A stretch of DNA of 36,950 nucleotides, from assembly GCA_944326535.1 (NCBI GenBank), contig CALVEJ010000013.1, positions 1 through 36,950 of the forward strand, read 5' to 3'. Both the position numbers and the translations under genes were made by a program. The notes under the pieces are model-generated. The model worked only from the letters and a program-made list of their open reading frames with translations. It had not been told where the DNA came from and searched no databases. This document shows positions 1-6,571 of the stretch, in pieces (the stretch's first letter is position 1; each line of letters opens with the position of its first letter). This DNA comes from Candidatus Gastranaerophilales bacterium. GTDB taxonomy: Bacteria > Cyanobacteriota > Vampirovibrionia > Gastranaerophilales > Gastranaerophilaceae.

Positions 1-31
1 AAAACCTCCGTCTGTTTTTTAAGGAGAAAAA

Positions 32-478
32 ATGACAATTGAACTTTACAAGAATTCATTCGTCACTTTAGAAGATGCACAGACCTATTTTGAAGAAAGA
101 TACGACTCAAACGACTGGTTTGCTCTTGAAGAAGAAGATAAAGAAAAGCTTCTCATTACAGCAAGCAAAAAAATAAACACCTTTGATTTTGTCGGCGAGC
201 AGCTTGCAAAAGATCAGCCAATGGCTTTTCCGAGAGATTATGAAATGCCGCAGGATATCAAAGATGCTGTTTGCGAAGAAGCCATATCCTTGATATCAAA
301 ATCGAGCAGTGTTCATGCAAAAAATCAGGCTGATAATATTTCTTCAATAAGTCTTGGCGCAGGATCTGTATCATATTCTCCATCTTCAAATAGTGATGAA
401 GTAAAACTGCTGGCATCTGCCACAGCTTTATACTTGGTAAAAAAATGGATAAAAAAAGGCTATTATATGCCGTTTTGA
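32..478 (+). CDS. Phage head-tail connector, DnaT-like/gp6-like family
   Basis: This 148-residue protein should form the connector ring joining the portal to the head-closure proteins of a tailed phage. It begins with the pattern typical of 'DnaT-like' phage connectors: an opening NSFVTLEDAQTYFEER, a lysine-leucine helix (KEKLLITASKKI), then QPMAFPRD and IKDAVCEEA. Such helical proteins of about 130-180 residues normally sit directly after the capsid genes and before the head-closure gene. The next three genes here are of that kind. An AAGGAG Shine-Dalgarno lies just before the ATG. The family is often labelled ssDNA-binding DnaT-like, but position points to a structural connector role. Confidence 0.75.
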   Translation: MTIELYKNSFVTLEDAQTYFEERYDSNDWFALEEEDKEKLLITASKKINTFDFVGEQLAKDQPMAFPRDYEMPQDIKDAVCEEAISLISKSSSVHAKNQADNISSISLGAGSVSYSPSSNSDEVKLLASATALYLVKKWIKKGYYMPF

Positions 479-493
479 GACAGGAGAATATTT

Positions 494-802
494 ATGGGAT
501 ATTACACAAATTTGCTTAAGGACACAGCCGTTCTCAAAACAGTAGACGGTACTGACGAAAACGGAAGACCAAATATAATTGCGCTTGATGAAATTGACTG
601 CAAAATTGAATTTAAAAATTCAGTAAGCATCGGTTCAAACGGAGAAGAAATAACTTCTTCAGGCAGATTATACACGGAATCAGCAGCAAAAACCGGCGAT
701 ATCATCGAATTGAAAGACAAAGAATACAAAGTAACGAACGTAAATCCTTATTACCCTATAGACAGCTCTCTGTTTGTGATTAATGAAGTTTATTTCGGAT
801 AA
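494..802 (+). CDS. Putative phage head-closure (stopper) protein
   Basis: A 102-residue, beta-rich protein 15 nt after the connector gene. Size, lack of signal or membrane segments, and position between a connector and a tail-terminator candidate fit the head-closure/stopper proteins that seal the portal channel after DNA packaging. The second half (GDIIELKDKEYKVTNVNPYY) resembles the small beta-barrel of that family. There is no diagnostic motif, so the call rests mainly on gene order. Confidence 0.5.
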   Translation: MGYYTNLLKDTAVLKTVDGTDENGRPNIIALDEIDCKIEFKNSVSIGSNGEEITSSGRLYTESAAKTGDIIELKDKEYKVTNVNPYYPIDSSLFVINEVYFG

Positions 803-826
803 AAAACAGAAAGTGTACGGAGAAAA

Positions 827-1198
827 ATGATTTTAGATGATTTAAAAAATTTTATTATACAAAATTCTCTTGCACAGGAAGAGTGCATAAAATATGACTA
901 TGATTCTTCAAAAGGCGACAACATGGTCCTCTTGCATTTATATGACAGCATACCCTGCAGTCTCGCAAGACGATCCGGTATCAGAATTACAACAAAATTT
1001 ATCGACCTTGATATAGCAAGAGATACCTGTTTTGGAATACATGATTTGCTTTTTCCTGAAGATCTTTTCCAAAAATCAGTAAAAATTAACGGAAAAGTTA
1101 TGCATATAAAACTAAATAAAGGTCCTTTCTATCAAGGAAAAGACCAGTCAAAAAGACATAATTATATTTTGGACATAACAGTTACATACAACAGATAG
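827..1198 (+). CDS. Putative phage tail terminator / minor capsid protein
   Basis: A 123-residue protein in the slot where siphophages encode the tail terminator, which caps the tail tube and docks it to the head. It starts with a helix (MILDDLKNFIIQN) and continues with beta strands including SGIRITTKFIDLDIARDTC and HNYILDITVTYNR, the alpha-beta layout of minor capsid/tail-terminator proteins. The ATG is preceded by a GGAG-type ribosome site (acggagaaaaATG). The major tail gene follows 9 nt later, consistent with one late transcript. Confidence 0.5.
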   Translation: MILDDLKNFIIQNSLAQEECIKYDYDSSKGDNMVLLHLYDSIPCSLARRSGIRITTKFIDLDIARDTCFGIHDLLFPEDLFQKSVKINGKVMHIKLNKGPFYQGKDQSKRHNYILDITVTYNR

Positions 1199-1207
1199 GA
1201 GAAAAAA

Positions 1208-1807
1208 ATGGCACTAAAAACAGTAACAAAACTCTTTGGTGTTGACGATGCAAAATTGTTTCCGGTAACGGAAGATTCTGCAGACAAATTCACATGCGGA
1301 AACGCCATTGACCTGCCCGGAGTACGACAGATTTCTTTGACATACGAAATAGAAGAAAAATCTCTCACCGGGGATGAAAAAGTTTTGGAAGTTTCAAACA
1401 AAATAAAATCCGTTGCTTTTAATATGGAATATGCAAAACTCAGTCTTGAAGTTCTTGCACAGCTCACCGGAGGCAGTTTTACAACAACCGGCTCGGCAGA
1501 TACAGAGACCGGAACTTTCAGTTTTGGCGGCGGCGATCTGCCAAACTATTTCCAATTGAAAGCCCAAATTCTTGATACAAGCAACGACGGCGGAGATGTT
1601 CATTTCTGCATTTATAAAGCAAAAGCAACAGCTATTCCGCTGAACGGTGTTCAAGATGATTTTGCAACATTAACTTTTGACGGAAGAGGTGTTTACACAG
1701 AACACGAATTTGGTGAAGGAGATAACAAACAAACCAAACTCATTGATATTGAAATCCATGCAAAAGCAAAAGATTTGAGCGCAACTACTCATACAGTATC
1801 TGCATAA
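1208..1807 (+). CDS. Phage major tail (tube) protein
   Basis: A 199-residue soluble, beta-rich protein with the composition of siphophage tail tube subunits, hexamers of which stack to form the tail. Features include an early VDDAKLFPV segment, LPGVRQISLTYEIEEK, a central Ser/Thr/Gly-rich stretch (GGSFTTTGSADTETGTFSFG), and a final beta region (TLTFDGRGVYTE, LIDIEIHAKAKDL). Position after connector, stopper and terminator genes matches canonical order. Oddly, the genes that should come next (tail assembly chaperones and a tape measure) are absent from this strand and place. Confidence 0.7.
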   Translation: MALKTVTKLFGVDDAKLFPVTEDSADKFTCGNAIDLPGVRQISLTYEIEEKSLTGDEKVLEVSNKIKSVAFNMEYAKLSLEVLAQLTGGSFTTTGSADTETGTFSFGGGDLPNYFQLKAQILDTSNDGGDVHFCIYKAKATAIPLNGVQDDFATLTFDGRGVYTEHEFGEGDNKQTKLIDIEIHAKAKDLSATTHTVSA

Positions 1808-1813
1808 TACTGC

Positions 1814-1864
1814 ACCCGATATAGTCCGAAACGGCACATTTGTTGCCTTTCGGACACAGGGTGA
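1814..1864 (+). other. Long nested hairpin after the major tail gene
   Basis: Just after the tail gene stop, an outer CACCC/GGGTG pair encloses GTCCGAAA/TTTCGGAC, which with a one-base bulge encloses GGCA/TGCC around a 7-nt loop. The pairing is nearly perfect over about 17 base pairs. No clear T-run follows, so it is a weak fit to an intrinsic terminator. It may be an mRNA processing/stability element or a recombination scar between the tail module and the following cargo genes. The remainder of this 206-nt spacer is AT-rich and holds only a 20-codon reading frame at 1891. Confidence 0.5.
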
Positions 1865-2013
1865 GAGGAAGTTACAAAATTGAAAGGAGATGGTGGCACA
1901 GATATTTTTGAAAAAATTTTCACAAACAGGAGTCAAACGGAAAATACATTAATTTTTTTAATTCAATTCGTTAAATAATAAAAAATAAACAAATAAAAGT
2001 CACCGAGAATATA

Positions 2014-2814
2014 ATGAAAAAATTTTTTAAATACCTAATTATAATTATCTTAACCGTCATTATCTGGGGGCTTTTTATTGAGCCCAATTTACTCATAGTC
2101 AGACATTACAAAATTAAAAACGAAAGCCTTAAAGGTACAAAAATTGTCTTTGCAACCGACTTTCATTTAAAACAAAATGAATACAAGAAATTAAGGAAAA
2201 TAATAAAAAAAATAAATGCACAGAATGCAGATATAGTTCTTTTGGGCGGAGACTATGTAAACGGACAAGTATATCAAAAAACACTCCACCCAAAAATAAT
2301 TGCAAAAGAATCAGGGAACATAAAATCAAAATACGGAGCTTTTTCTGTACTCGGCAACCACGATTTCTGGCTGGACGGAAACAAAATAAAACCTGAACTG
2401 CAAAAATACGGAATACAGGTTTTGTCCAACCAAAACAAAAGCATAAAACTACCGAACAACAAAAAACTATATATCGCAGGAGTTGAAGACCTTTCAACAG
2501 GAAATCCCGATATCAAAAAAGCTCTCAAAAACACAGCTTCGCCCGTTATTTTGATATCGCATTCGCCGGATATTTTTCCCGAAGTACCGTCTTCTGTCGT
2601 TCTGACACTATCAGGACATACTCATGGCGGACAAATTGTTCTGCCTTTTTACGGACCTGTTTTTGTTCCGTCTGAATTCGGCAAAAAATATGTATCAGGA
2701 CTGATTGAAGAAAACAACAAAAGAATGATTGTTTCAAAAGGAATCGGTACCAGTATACTGCCGGTTAGATTCGGCAGTATACCGGAAATTGTTGTTGTGG
2801 AATTTTATTATTAA
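2014..2814 (+). CDS. Membrane-anchored metallophosphoesterase (YaeI/YkuE/LpxG-like)
   Basis: A 266-residue calcineurin-like phosphoesterase with one N-terminal membrane anchor (about residues 5-23). All dimetal-site motifs are present: D49-x-H51 (FATDFHLK), GGD at 78-80, GNHD at 114-117, H183 (ISHSP), and GHTHGG at 201-206. This architecture matches the YaeI/YkuE/LpxG group, some members of which cleave UDP-2,3-diacylglucosamine in lipid A synthesis; others have unknown phosphodiester or phosphate-ester substrates. It lies inside a phage late region and shares its last 4 bases with a convergent gene. It is therefore probably a cargo ('moron') gene acting at the host envelope rather than a virion part. 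A structural role is unlikely. Confidence 0.85.
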   Translation: MKKFFKYLIIIILTVIIWGLFIEPNLLIVRHYKIKNESLKGTKIVFATDFHLKQNEYKKLRKIIKKINAQNADIVLLGGDYVNGQVYQKTLHPKIIAKESGNIKSKYGAFSVLGNHDFWLDGNKIKPELQKYGIQVLSNQNKSIKLPNNKKLYIAGVEDLSTGNPDIKKALKNTASPVILISHSPDIFPEVPSSVVLTLSGHTHGGQIVLPFYGPVFVPSEFGKKYVSGLIEENNKRMIVSKGIGTSILPVRFGSIPEIVVVEFYY

Positions 2815-3218
2815 TCCGGAAAATCTGTCCTGAGCCACCTTCCTTTAATTGAATAAGTGACCCCAGGCAATTCAGCCTGCCGGCATTTTTCACTTTGTGA
2901 ATTTGTGCAATAACTGTAAACAGTATCATATTTTGTAATCTGTATTACAAAATCATTACCGTTATTTTCCGGAAAATACTCATACTTTAAATTCGAATTA
3001 CCATAATTGAATTTATTAAAAGAGTCCGGATATTTTCCGCTTTGATTTTTATAATTATTTAACAGCTTAATAGATTTTTCCTGTGATTTTAAAAAGATAA
3101 ATTCTAACGATGCAGGAATTGAACATAAAAAACTCCAAACAATATACGAAATTAATAAAAATTTTACTATCGGATCTGAAATAAATTTTAGAATTTTATT
3201 CTTAAATAATGTCTTCAT
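2811..3218 (-). CDS. Small single-pass membrane protein, unknown function
   Basis: A 135-residue protein I do not recognise. A basic N-terminus (MKTLFKNKILKF) precedes one hydrophobic segment at about residues 17-38. A soluble domain of roughly 95 residues follows, with two cysteines in YSYCTNSQSEKCRQ that could form a disulphide if exported. The sequence after the membrane helix (SIKLLNNYKNQSGKYPDSF) loosely recalls the helix-then-'GxYP' start of type IV pilin-like globular domains, but there is no prepilin peptidase site. It runs opposite to all neighbouring phage genes and overlaps the metallophosphoesterase stop by 4 bp, as expected for an independently expressed lysogenic-conversion gene. 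Confidence 0.6.
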   Translation of the reverse strand: MKTLFKNKILKFISDPIVKFLLISYIVWSFLCSIPASLEFIFLKSQEKSIKLLNNYKNQSGKYPDSFNKFNYGNSNLKYEYFPENNGNDFVIQITKYDTVYSYCTNSQSEKCRQAELPGVTYSIKGRWLRTDFPD

Positions 3219-3282
3219 ATTTCTATTATGAAGGCATTTTTCAAAAAAAAATTATCATATTTTCCGTTTAGAAAGGATATTC

Positions 3283-4323
3283 ATGAACAAATATAATAAA
3301 AAAAATTATAAAAGTATCAACGAGGCAAAAAATTTCTTCAGAGATGATGCCTGGGAATTTTTTAAAAAGCAGAATAATCTACCTGTTTCAATGACCAGAG
3401 CAAATTTTGAAAAATTCTATAAAGACGACAATCTGATAGAAAAATGGGGTGCTTTCAGACACTATTATACAAGTGCTGCTTTCACAAAGACTTATGGAGA
3501 AACAGCCGCAAAACTTTTGGGAGATGCAAACGAAATTATACAGTTTGGATCTATAAAATCGTTTCCGTCACTAACAGAATATAATGCCGGTAATAAGCCT
3601 CTCGACAGGAGAATGGATATAAAAAACAATGCCGCCGGACGTGAACTTGCAAAAAACACCATGAACGACATCGACTTATTATCAGAAGCCTATTACACAT
3701 TAACAAGAAACCCTGATGTCGTTTTAAATCAAAATATATACAATGAAGATCCATACAATGACAATTTTATAATGAATGCAATATGGAAAGCGGCAGACCT
3801 TGCTTATTATGAAAGAGAACAAAAAAAACACGCAAAAGATAATATTCTGAACGGACAGATTATATACAACAAACCGCTATCTTTAAAAGAGCGTTTAATG
3901 CGAGCAAGGGAAGAAAAACTTGCCCGATACACGCAGCGCCTGGCAGAATCACCCGAAAAAATTGCACAAATGCAAGCAAACCACGTCTCGCTCGAAGAAC
4001 TGAAAGCACCGCAAGAAGCAAAAAAACAAAAAGTCAGAGATATTGTAAAAGGAAAGGTTCAATTTGACGAAAATGCCGATTTGTCGGGGTATGTTAATAA
4101 AAAATCGAATGACAACAGAATCTTTACACAAGAAGATCTTGATGAAATGACAGAAGCTGAAAAGAAGGAAAACGCCCAAGCCATCATGTATCAAAAACAA
4201 ACAATTGGCGTCCCTACTAGAGAACAAGCTAAAAAAGCAGTTGAAAAGGGCGGTATGGTTCATGTACGAGCCTATACAAGAGCTGACGGAACGAAAGTCA
4301 GGAGTCATTACAGGTCCAGATAA
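3283..4323 (+). CDS. DUF6973-like protein in phage late operon
   Basis: A 346-residue protein with no signal peptide or membrane segment. Residues about 45-125 carry KWGAFRHYYTSAAFTKTYG and later RRMDIKNNAAGRELAKN. This His/Tyr-rich helix followed by 'MDhhNNxxGR' is the pattern I associate with the DUF6973 domain, which occurs in polymorphic toxins and phage-linked proteins and has no established activity. The middle is charged and helical (LKERLMRAREEKLARYTQRL). The end, VHVRAYTRADGTKVRSHYRS, is a basic tail frequent in phage structural or head-morphogenesis proteins. A good AGAAAGGA ribosome site precedes the ATG. It sits where a tape measure might be expected but is too short and lacks the long hydrophobic and coiled-coil make-up of one. 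It may be an injected or lytic virion protein. Confidence 0.55.
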   Translation: MNKYNKKNYKSINEAKNFFRDDAWEFFKKQNNLPVSMTRANFEKFYKDDNLIEKWGAFRHYYTSAAFTKTYGETAAKLLGDANEIIQFGSIKSFPSLTEYNAGNKPLDRRMDIKNNAAGRELAKNTMNDIDLLSEAYYTLTRNPDVVLNQNIYNEDPYNDNFIMNAIWKAADLAYYEREQKKHAKDNILNGQIIYNKPLSLKERLMRAREEKLARYTQRLAESPEKIAQMQANHVSLEELKAPQEAKKQKVRDIVKGKVQFDENADLSGYVNKKSNDNRIFTQEDLDEMTEAEKKENAQAIMYQKQTIGVPTREQAKKAVEKGGMVHVRAYTRADGTKVRSHYRSR

Positions 4324-4351
4324 ATTTGTTTATTACAGCCGGAACATTTTC

Positions 4352-4412
4352 CCGCACCCGTATTTTCAGGTGCGGTGATTTTCTAATTCACTGCCGCAGC
4401 TGCTGCCGGCAG
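4352..4412 (+). other. Structured GC-rich spacer before the terminase genes (possible cos/pac site)
   Basis: The 159-nt gap 4324-4482 lacks a convincing gene but is much richer in G+C than its surroundings and holds two hairpins. One is CCGCACC/GGTGCGG (4352-4358 with 4369-4375, 10-nt loop). The other is CTGCCG/CGGCAG (4391-4396 with 4407-4412), whose right arm is part of the palindrome CTGCCGGCAG. Packaging initiation sites often lie next to or within the small terminase gene, so a cos/pac role is possible. The first hairpin could instead end the upstream transcript. Confidence 0.4.
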
Positions 4413-4482
4413 TTTAGCGTGACGGCGGCAGAATGCTTCTTATCACGAATTTTTCTCGGACATCTACAAGGATTTTTAGACT

Positions 4483-4881
4483 ATGAAAAAAAAGATAGGA
4501 AAAACAAAATACAAAAAACTTGAAAATTTTTACACAGATTTAATAAATGAAAATAACGTTATATTTTTGGACGAAATCTTTACTTTTACGGATATTTCAC
4601 CATCCGATTTTTTTGAAAACGAATTTGATAAATCAGCACCAATCAAAGATGCAATAGAAATAAACAGAGCAAAACTCAAACGGGATTTGCGCATCAAATG
4701 GTTTGAAAGCACAAATGCCACACTTAATGCAGCTTTATACAAACTCATTTGTACGGAAGAAGAAAAACGTGCACTTTCTTCCTCCGCAGCAAAAAATGCC
4801 CAGCCAAATGATGTTTGTACACAGGAGGAATATTTAAAAAGTTTGAAGGAAATGAGCGAGGGGATAGAAAATGCCGATTGA
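4483..4881 (+). CDS. Putative terminase small subunit
   Basis: A 132-residue charged helical protein directly upstream of the large terminase and overlapping it by 11 bp. That is the usual place of the small subunit, which recognises the packaging site. The central part (KRDLRIKWFESTNATLNAALYKLICTEEEK) fits the helical oligomerisation core of small terminases. The C-terminus is acidic, as expected for a segment that contacts the large subunit. I see no clear helix-turn-helix, so the assignment depends on position and size. The start is the ATG after a weak AGGA. Confidence 0.6.
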   Translation: MKKKIGKTKYKKLENFYTDLINENNVIFLDEIFTFTDISPSDFFENEFDKSAPIKDAIEINRAKLKRDLRIKWFESTNATLNAALYKLICTEEEKRALSSSAAKNAQPNDVCTQEEYLKSLKEMSEGIENAD

Positions 4882-6184
4882 TTGGACAAAATCAAAATAC
4901 AGCAAAAAGCATCGCCTATTTTTGAGCAAAAAGCCGGAGGATATGAAATTTTTCACGCTTTGTGACGGAGCGGTACGTTCCGCTAAAACGCTGTCGATTA
5001 TTTACAAAATACCTCAAATTTTTAATTTTGTCGGAAATGAATATTTAAAAGTATTTTCAGGATATTCAAAAAATACGGTAAGGAACAATGTTCTGGTTGA
5101 ACTGCTGCCGTATCTGAAAAACTACCACGGTGCACAGGTAAAGTTCAACTCTGCAAGCGGAGAACTGGACATAAAACTATGGGGAAAAATGTACAGCTGC
5201 CTTGTTGTCGGAGGCGGCAAATCAGACAGTGACTCAAATATTCAAGGTGCAACATGGGACTTTTGGTATGCAAATGAACTGCCAAAACATCACTATGGTT
5301 TTTACAACATGGCGCTGTCAAGGCTCACACCTGAAAATGCACGGGCAATTGCAGACAGCAATCCGGAAAGCTCCAATCACTGGTTGTACAGAGAGCGTAT
5401 CAAGCCGTATCTTGAAGATGACCAAAAAATTAAAAGTATTTTTGATTACTGGCATTTCACAATGGAAGACAATGCAAATCTTTCCAAAGCCTTTATTGAA
5501 AATCAAAAAAAGCTATACAGCGGTGTTTTTGAAGCAAGAAAAATAAAAGGGCTCTGGGTTGTCGCTCAGGGACTTGTCTATGACACATTTTCAATTGAAA
5601 AACACACCTGTTCTCACGGACAAATCCTGGACAAAATTAAAAAAAACGAATTTATAGAATATTTTCTTGGTCTTGACTGGGGATGGATACACCCGCTTTC
5701 ATGCGGGCTGTACGGAGTAACAGCAAAAGGCAAATATTACAAAATCGATGAGCTGTACGGATCAAAAATCAACGACGACAAGGTAATCAGCTGGATTTTA
5801 AACAAGCAAAATGAATACGGGCGGTATTTTCGTTTTATCAATTGCGACAATGCCAGACCTGAACAAAACCACAAACTAAGACAGAACTTAAACGGAATTA
5901 TCGTTCACGAAAAAAAGCCCAAAGTAATAGACAGCATCGGAATATTACGCTCAATCATAAATTACGACAGGCTCATTGTAAACAAAGACCGGTGCAAAAA
6001 TACTATCTGGGAGTTCGGACTATACAGATATCCGGATTCAGAAGAAGAAATAAACGTTATTCTTGATGCGGACATGCCGGTAAAACAGAATGACGACACT
6101 ATGGATGAAACACGATATGCGCTGAATTTTTATGAAACCACATACGGTTACAAATTTAAAAATACCCAAAACATCAACGAATAG
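4871..6184 (+). CDS. terL: Terminase large subunit
   Basis: The 437-residue DNA-packaging motor. The N-terminal ATPase has a variant Walker A (DGAVRSAKT, 32-40), a Walker B ending in the catalytic glutamate of WYANEL (E136), and a coupling motif in ADSNPES (161-167), resembling PBSX-type terminases. The C-terminal RNase H-like nuclease shows acidic residues in LGLDWGW (D269), NCDNARPEQ (D326) and MDETRYAL (D412-E413), which would bind the metals that cut the concatemer. The length is usual for the family and all key residues are intact, so packaging ability appears preserved. It lies between a DUF6973-like gene and tail-tip genes rather than upstream of the portal, an uncommon order. Confidence 0.9.
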   Translation: MPIDWTKSKYSKKHRLFLSKKPEDMKFFTLCDGAVRSAKTLSIIYKIPQIFNFVGNEYLKVFSGYSKNTVRNNVLVELLPYLKNYHGAQVKFNSASGELDIKLWGKMYSCLVVGGGKSDSDSNIQGATWDFWYANELPKHHYGFYNMALSRLTPENARAIADSNPESSNHWLYRERIKPYLEDDQKIKSIFDYWHFTMEDNANLSKAFIENQKKLYSGVFEARKIKGLWVVAQGLVYDTFSIEKHTCSHGQILDKIKKNEFIEYFLGLDWGWIHPLSCGLYGVTAKGKYYKIDELYGSKINDDKVISWILNKQNEYGRYFRFINCDNARPEQNHKLRQNLNGIIVHEKKPKVIDSIGILRSIINYDRLIVNKDRCKNTIWEFGLYRYPDSEEEINVILDADMPVKQNDDTMDETRYALNFYETTYGYKFKNTQNINE

Positions 6185-6193
6185 GAGAATAAT

Positions 6194-6571
6194 ATGAAAA
6201 CAAAAATTCCGGTTGAACGACTTTTGGAAAAAGTGGGCAAGCCTTATGAACAACTAAATTCTGACGGAACATATCAAGGCTGTTTTTATCCTTTGCAAGT
6301 TTTGTATCCGGAAATAAGAAAATATAAACTTCGTTATAAAACAAAAGAAAAAATTTCTGATTTTGCAATGGAAAAACTAAAAAAATATTTTTATGAAATT
6401 CACCCGTCAGAATTGCACACCGGTGATATTATAGCAGCACATCTAAGCACCGGACTGCATATAGCCGTATATTTCGAATACGGAAAAATCATACATGTTT
6501 TTAAAGAAAATACACTACAAATAGGCAGATTGAAAATGTTTAAAAATTTTCAAGCTTTCAGGAGGAAATAA
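6194..6571 (+). CDS. NlpC/P60-like phage tail peptidase
   Basis: A 125-residue papain-fold candidate. It has a cysteine in DGTYQGCFYPLQV (C30), a small-domain motif HTGDIIAAHL, and the catalytic-type histidine in TGLHIAVYFE (H89), with another histidine at KIIHVF (H101). This is the layout of NlpC/P60 tail-assembly peptidases (lambda gpK, RcGTA gp14), which sit next to the tail tip gene and open peptidoglycan during infection. The usual 'DCSGL' around the cysteine is altered to 'QGCFYP', so the family call is good but activity is less certain. It is directly followed, with 1 bp overlap, by the tail-tip gene. Confidence 0.7.
   Translation: MKTKIPVERLLEKVGKPYEQLNSDGTYQGCFYPLQVLYPEIRKYKLRYKTKEKISDFAMEKLKKYFYEIHPSELHTGDIIAAHLSTGLHIAVYFEYGKIIHVFKENTLQIGRLKMFKNFQAFRRK

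Noticed and set aside
1891..1953. 20-codon frame (MVAQIFLKKFSQTG...) after the major tail gene
   Set aside because: The AGGAG abuts the ATG with no spacer and the peptide has no sign of selection; could be a remnant of a lost tail chaperone, but there is no evidence.
4326..4523. 65-residue frame upstream of the small terminase
   Set aside because: Cys/Arg-rich, low-likelihood composition; it reads through the hairpins and overlaps the terminase start in another frame. Treated as non-coding spacer.
1808..6570. Programmed-frameshift tail chaperones (G/GT type) and tape measure
   Set aside because: Looked for overlapping frames with a slippery site and for a long helical protein with hydrophobic segments after the major tail gene; neither is present.
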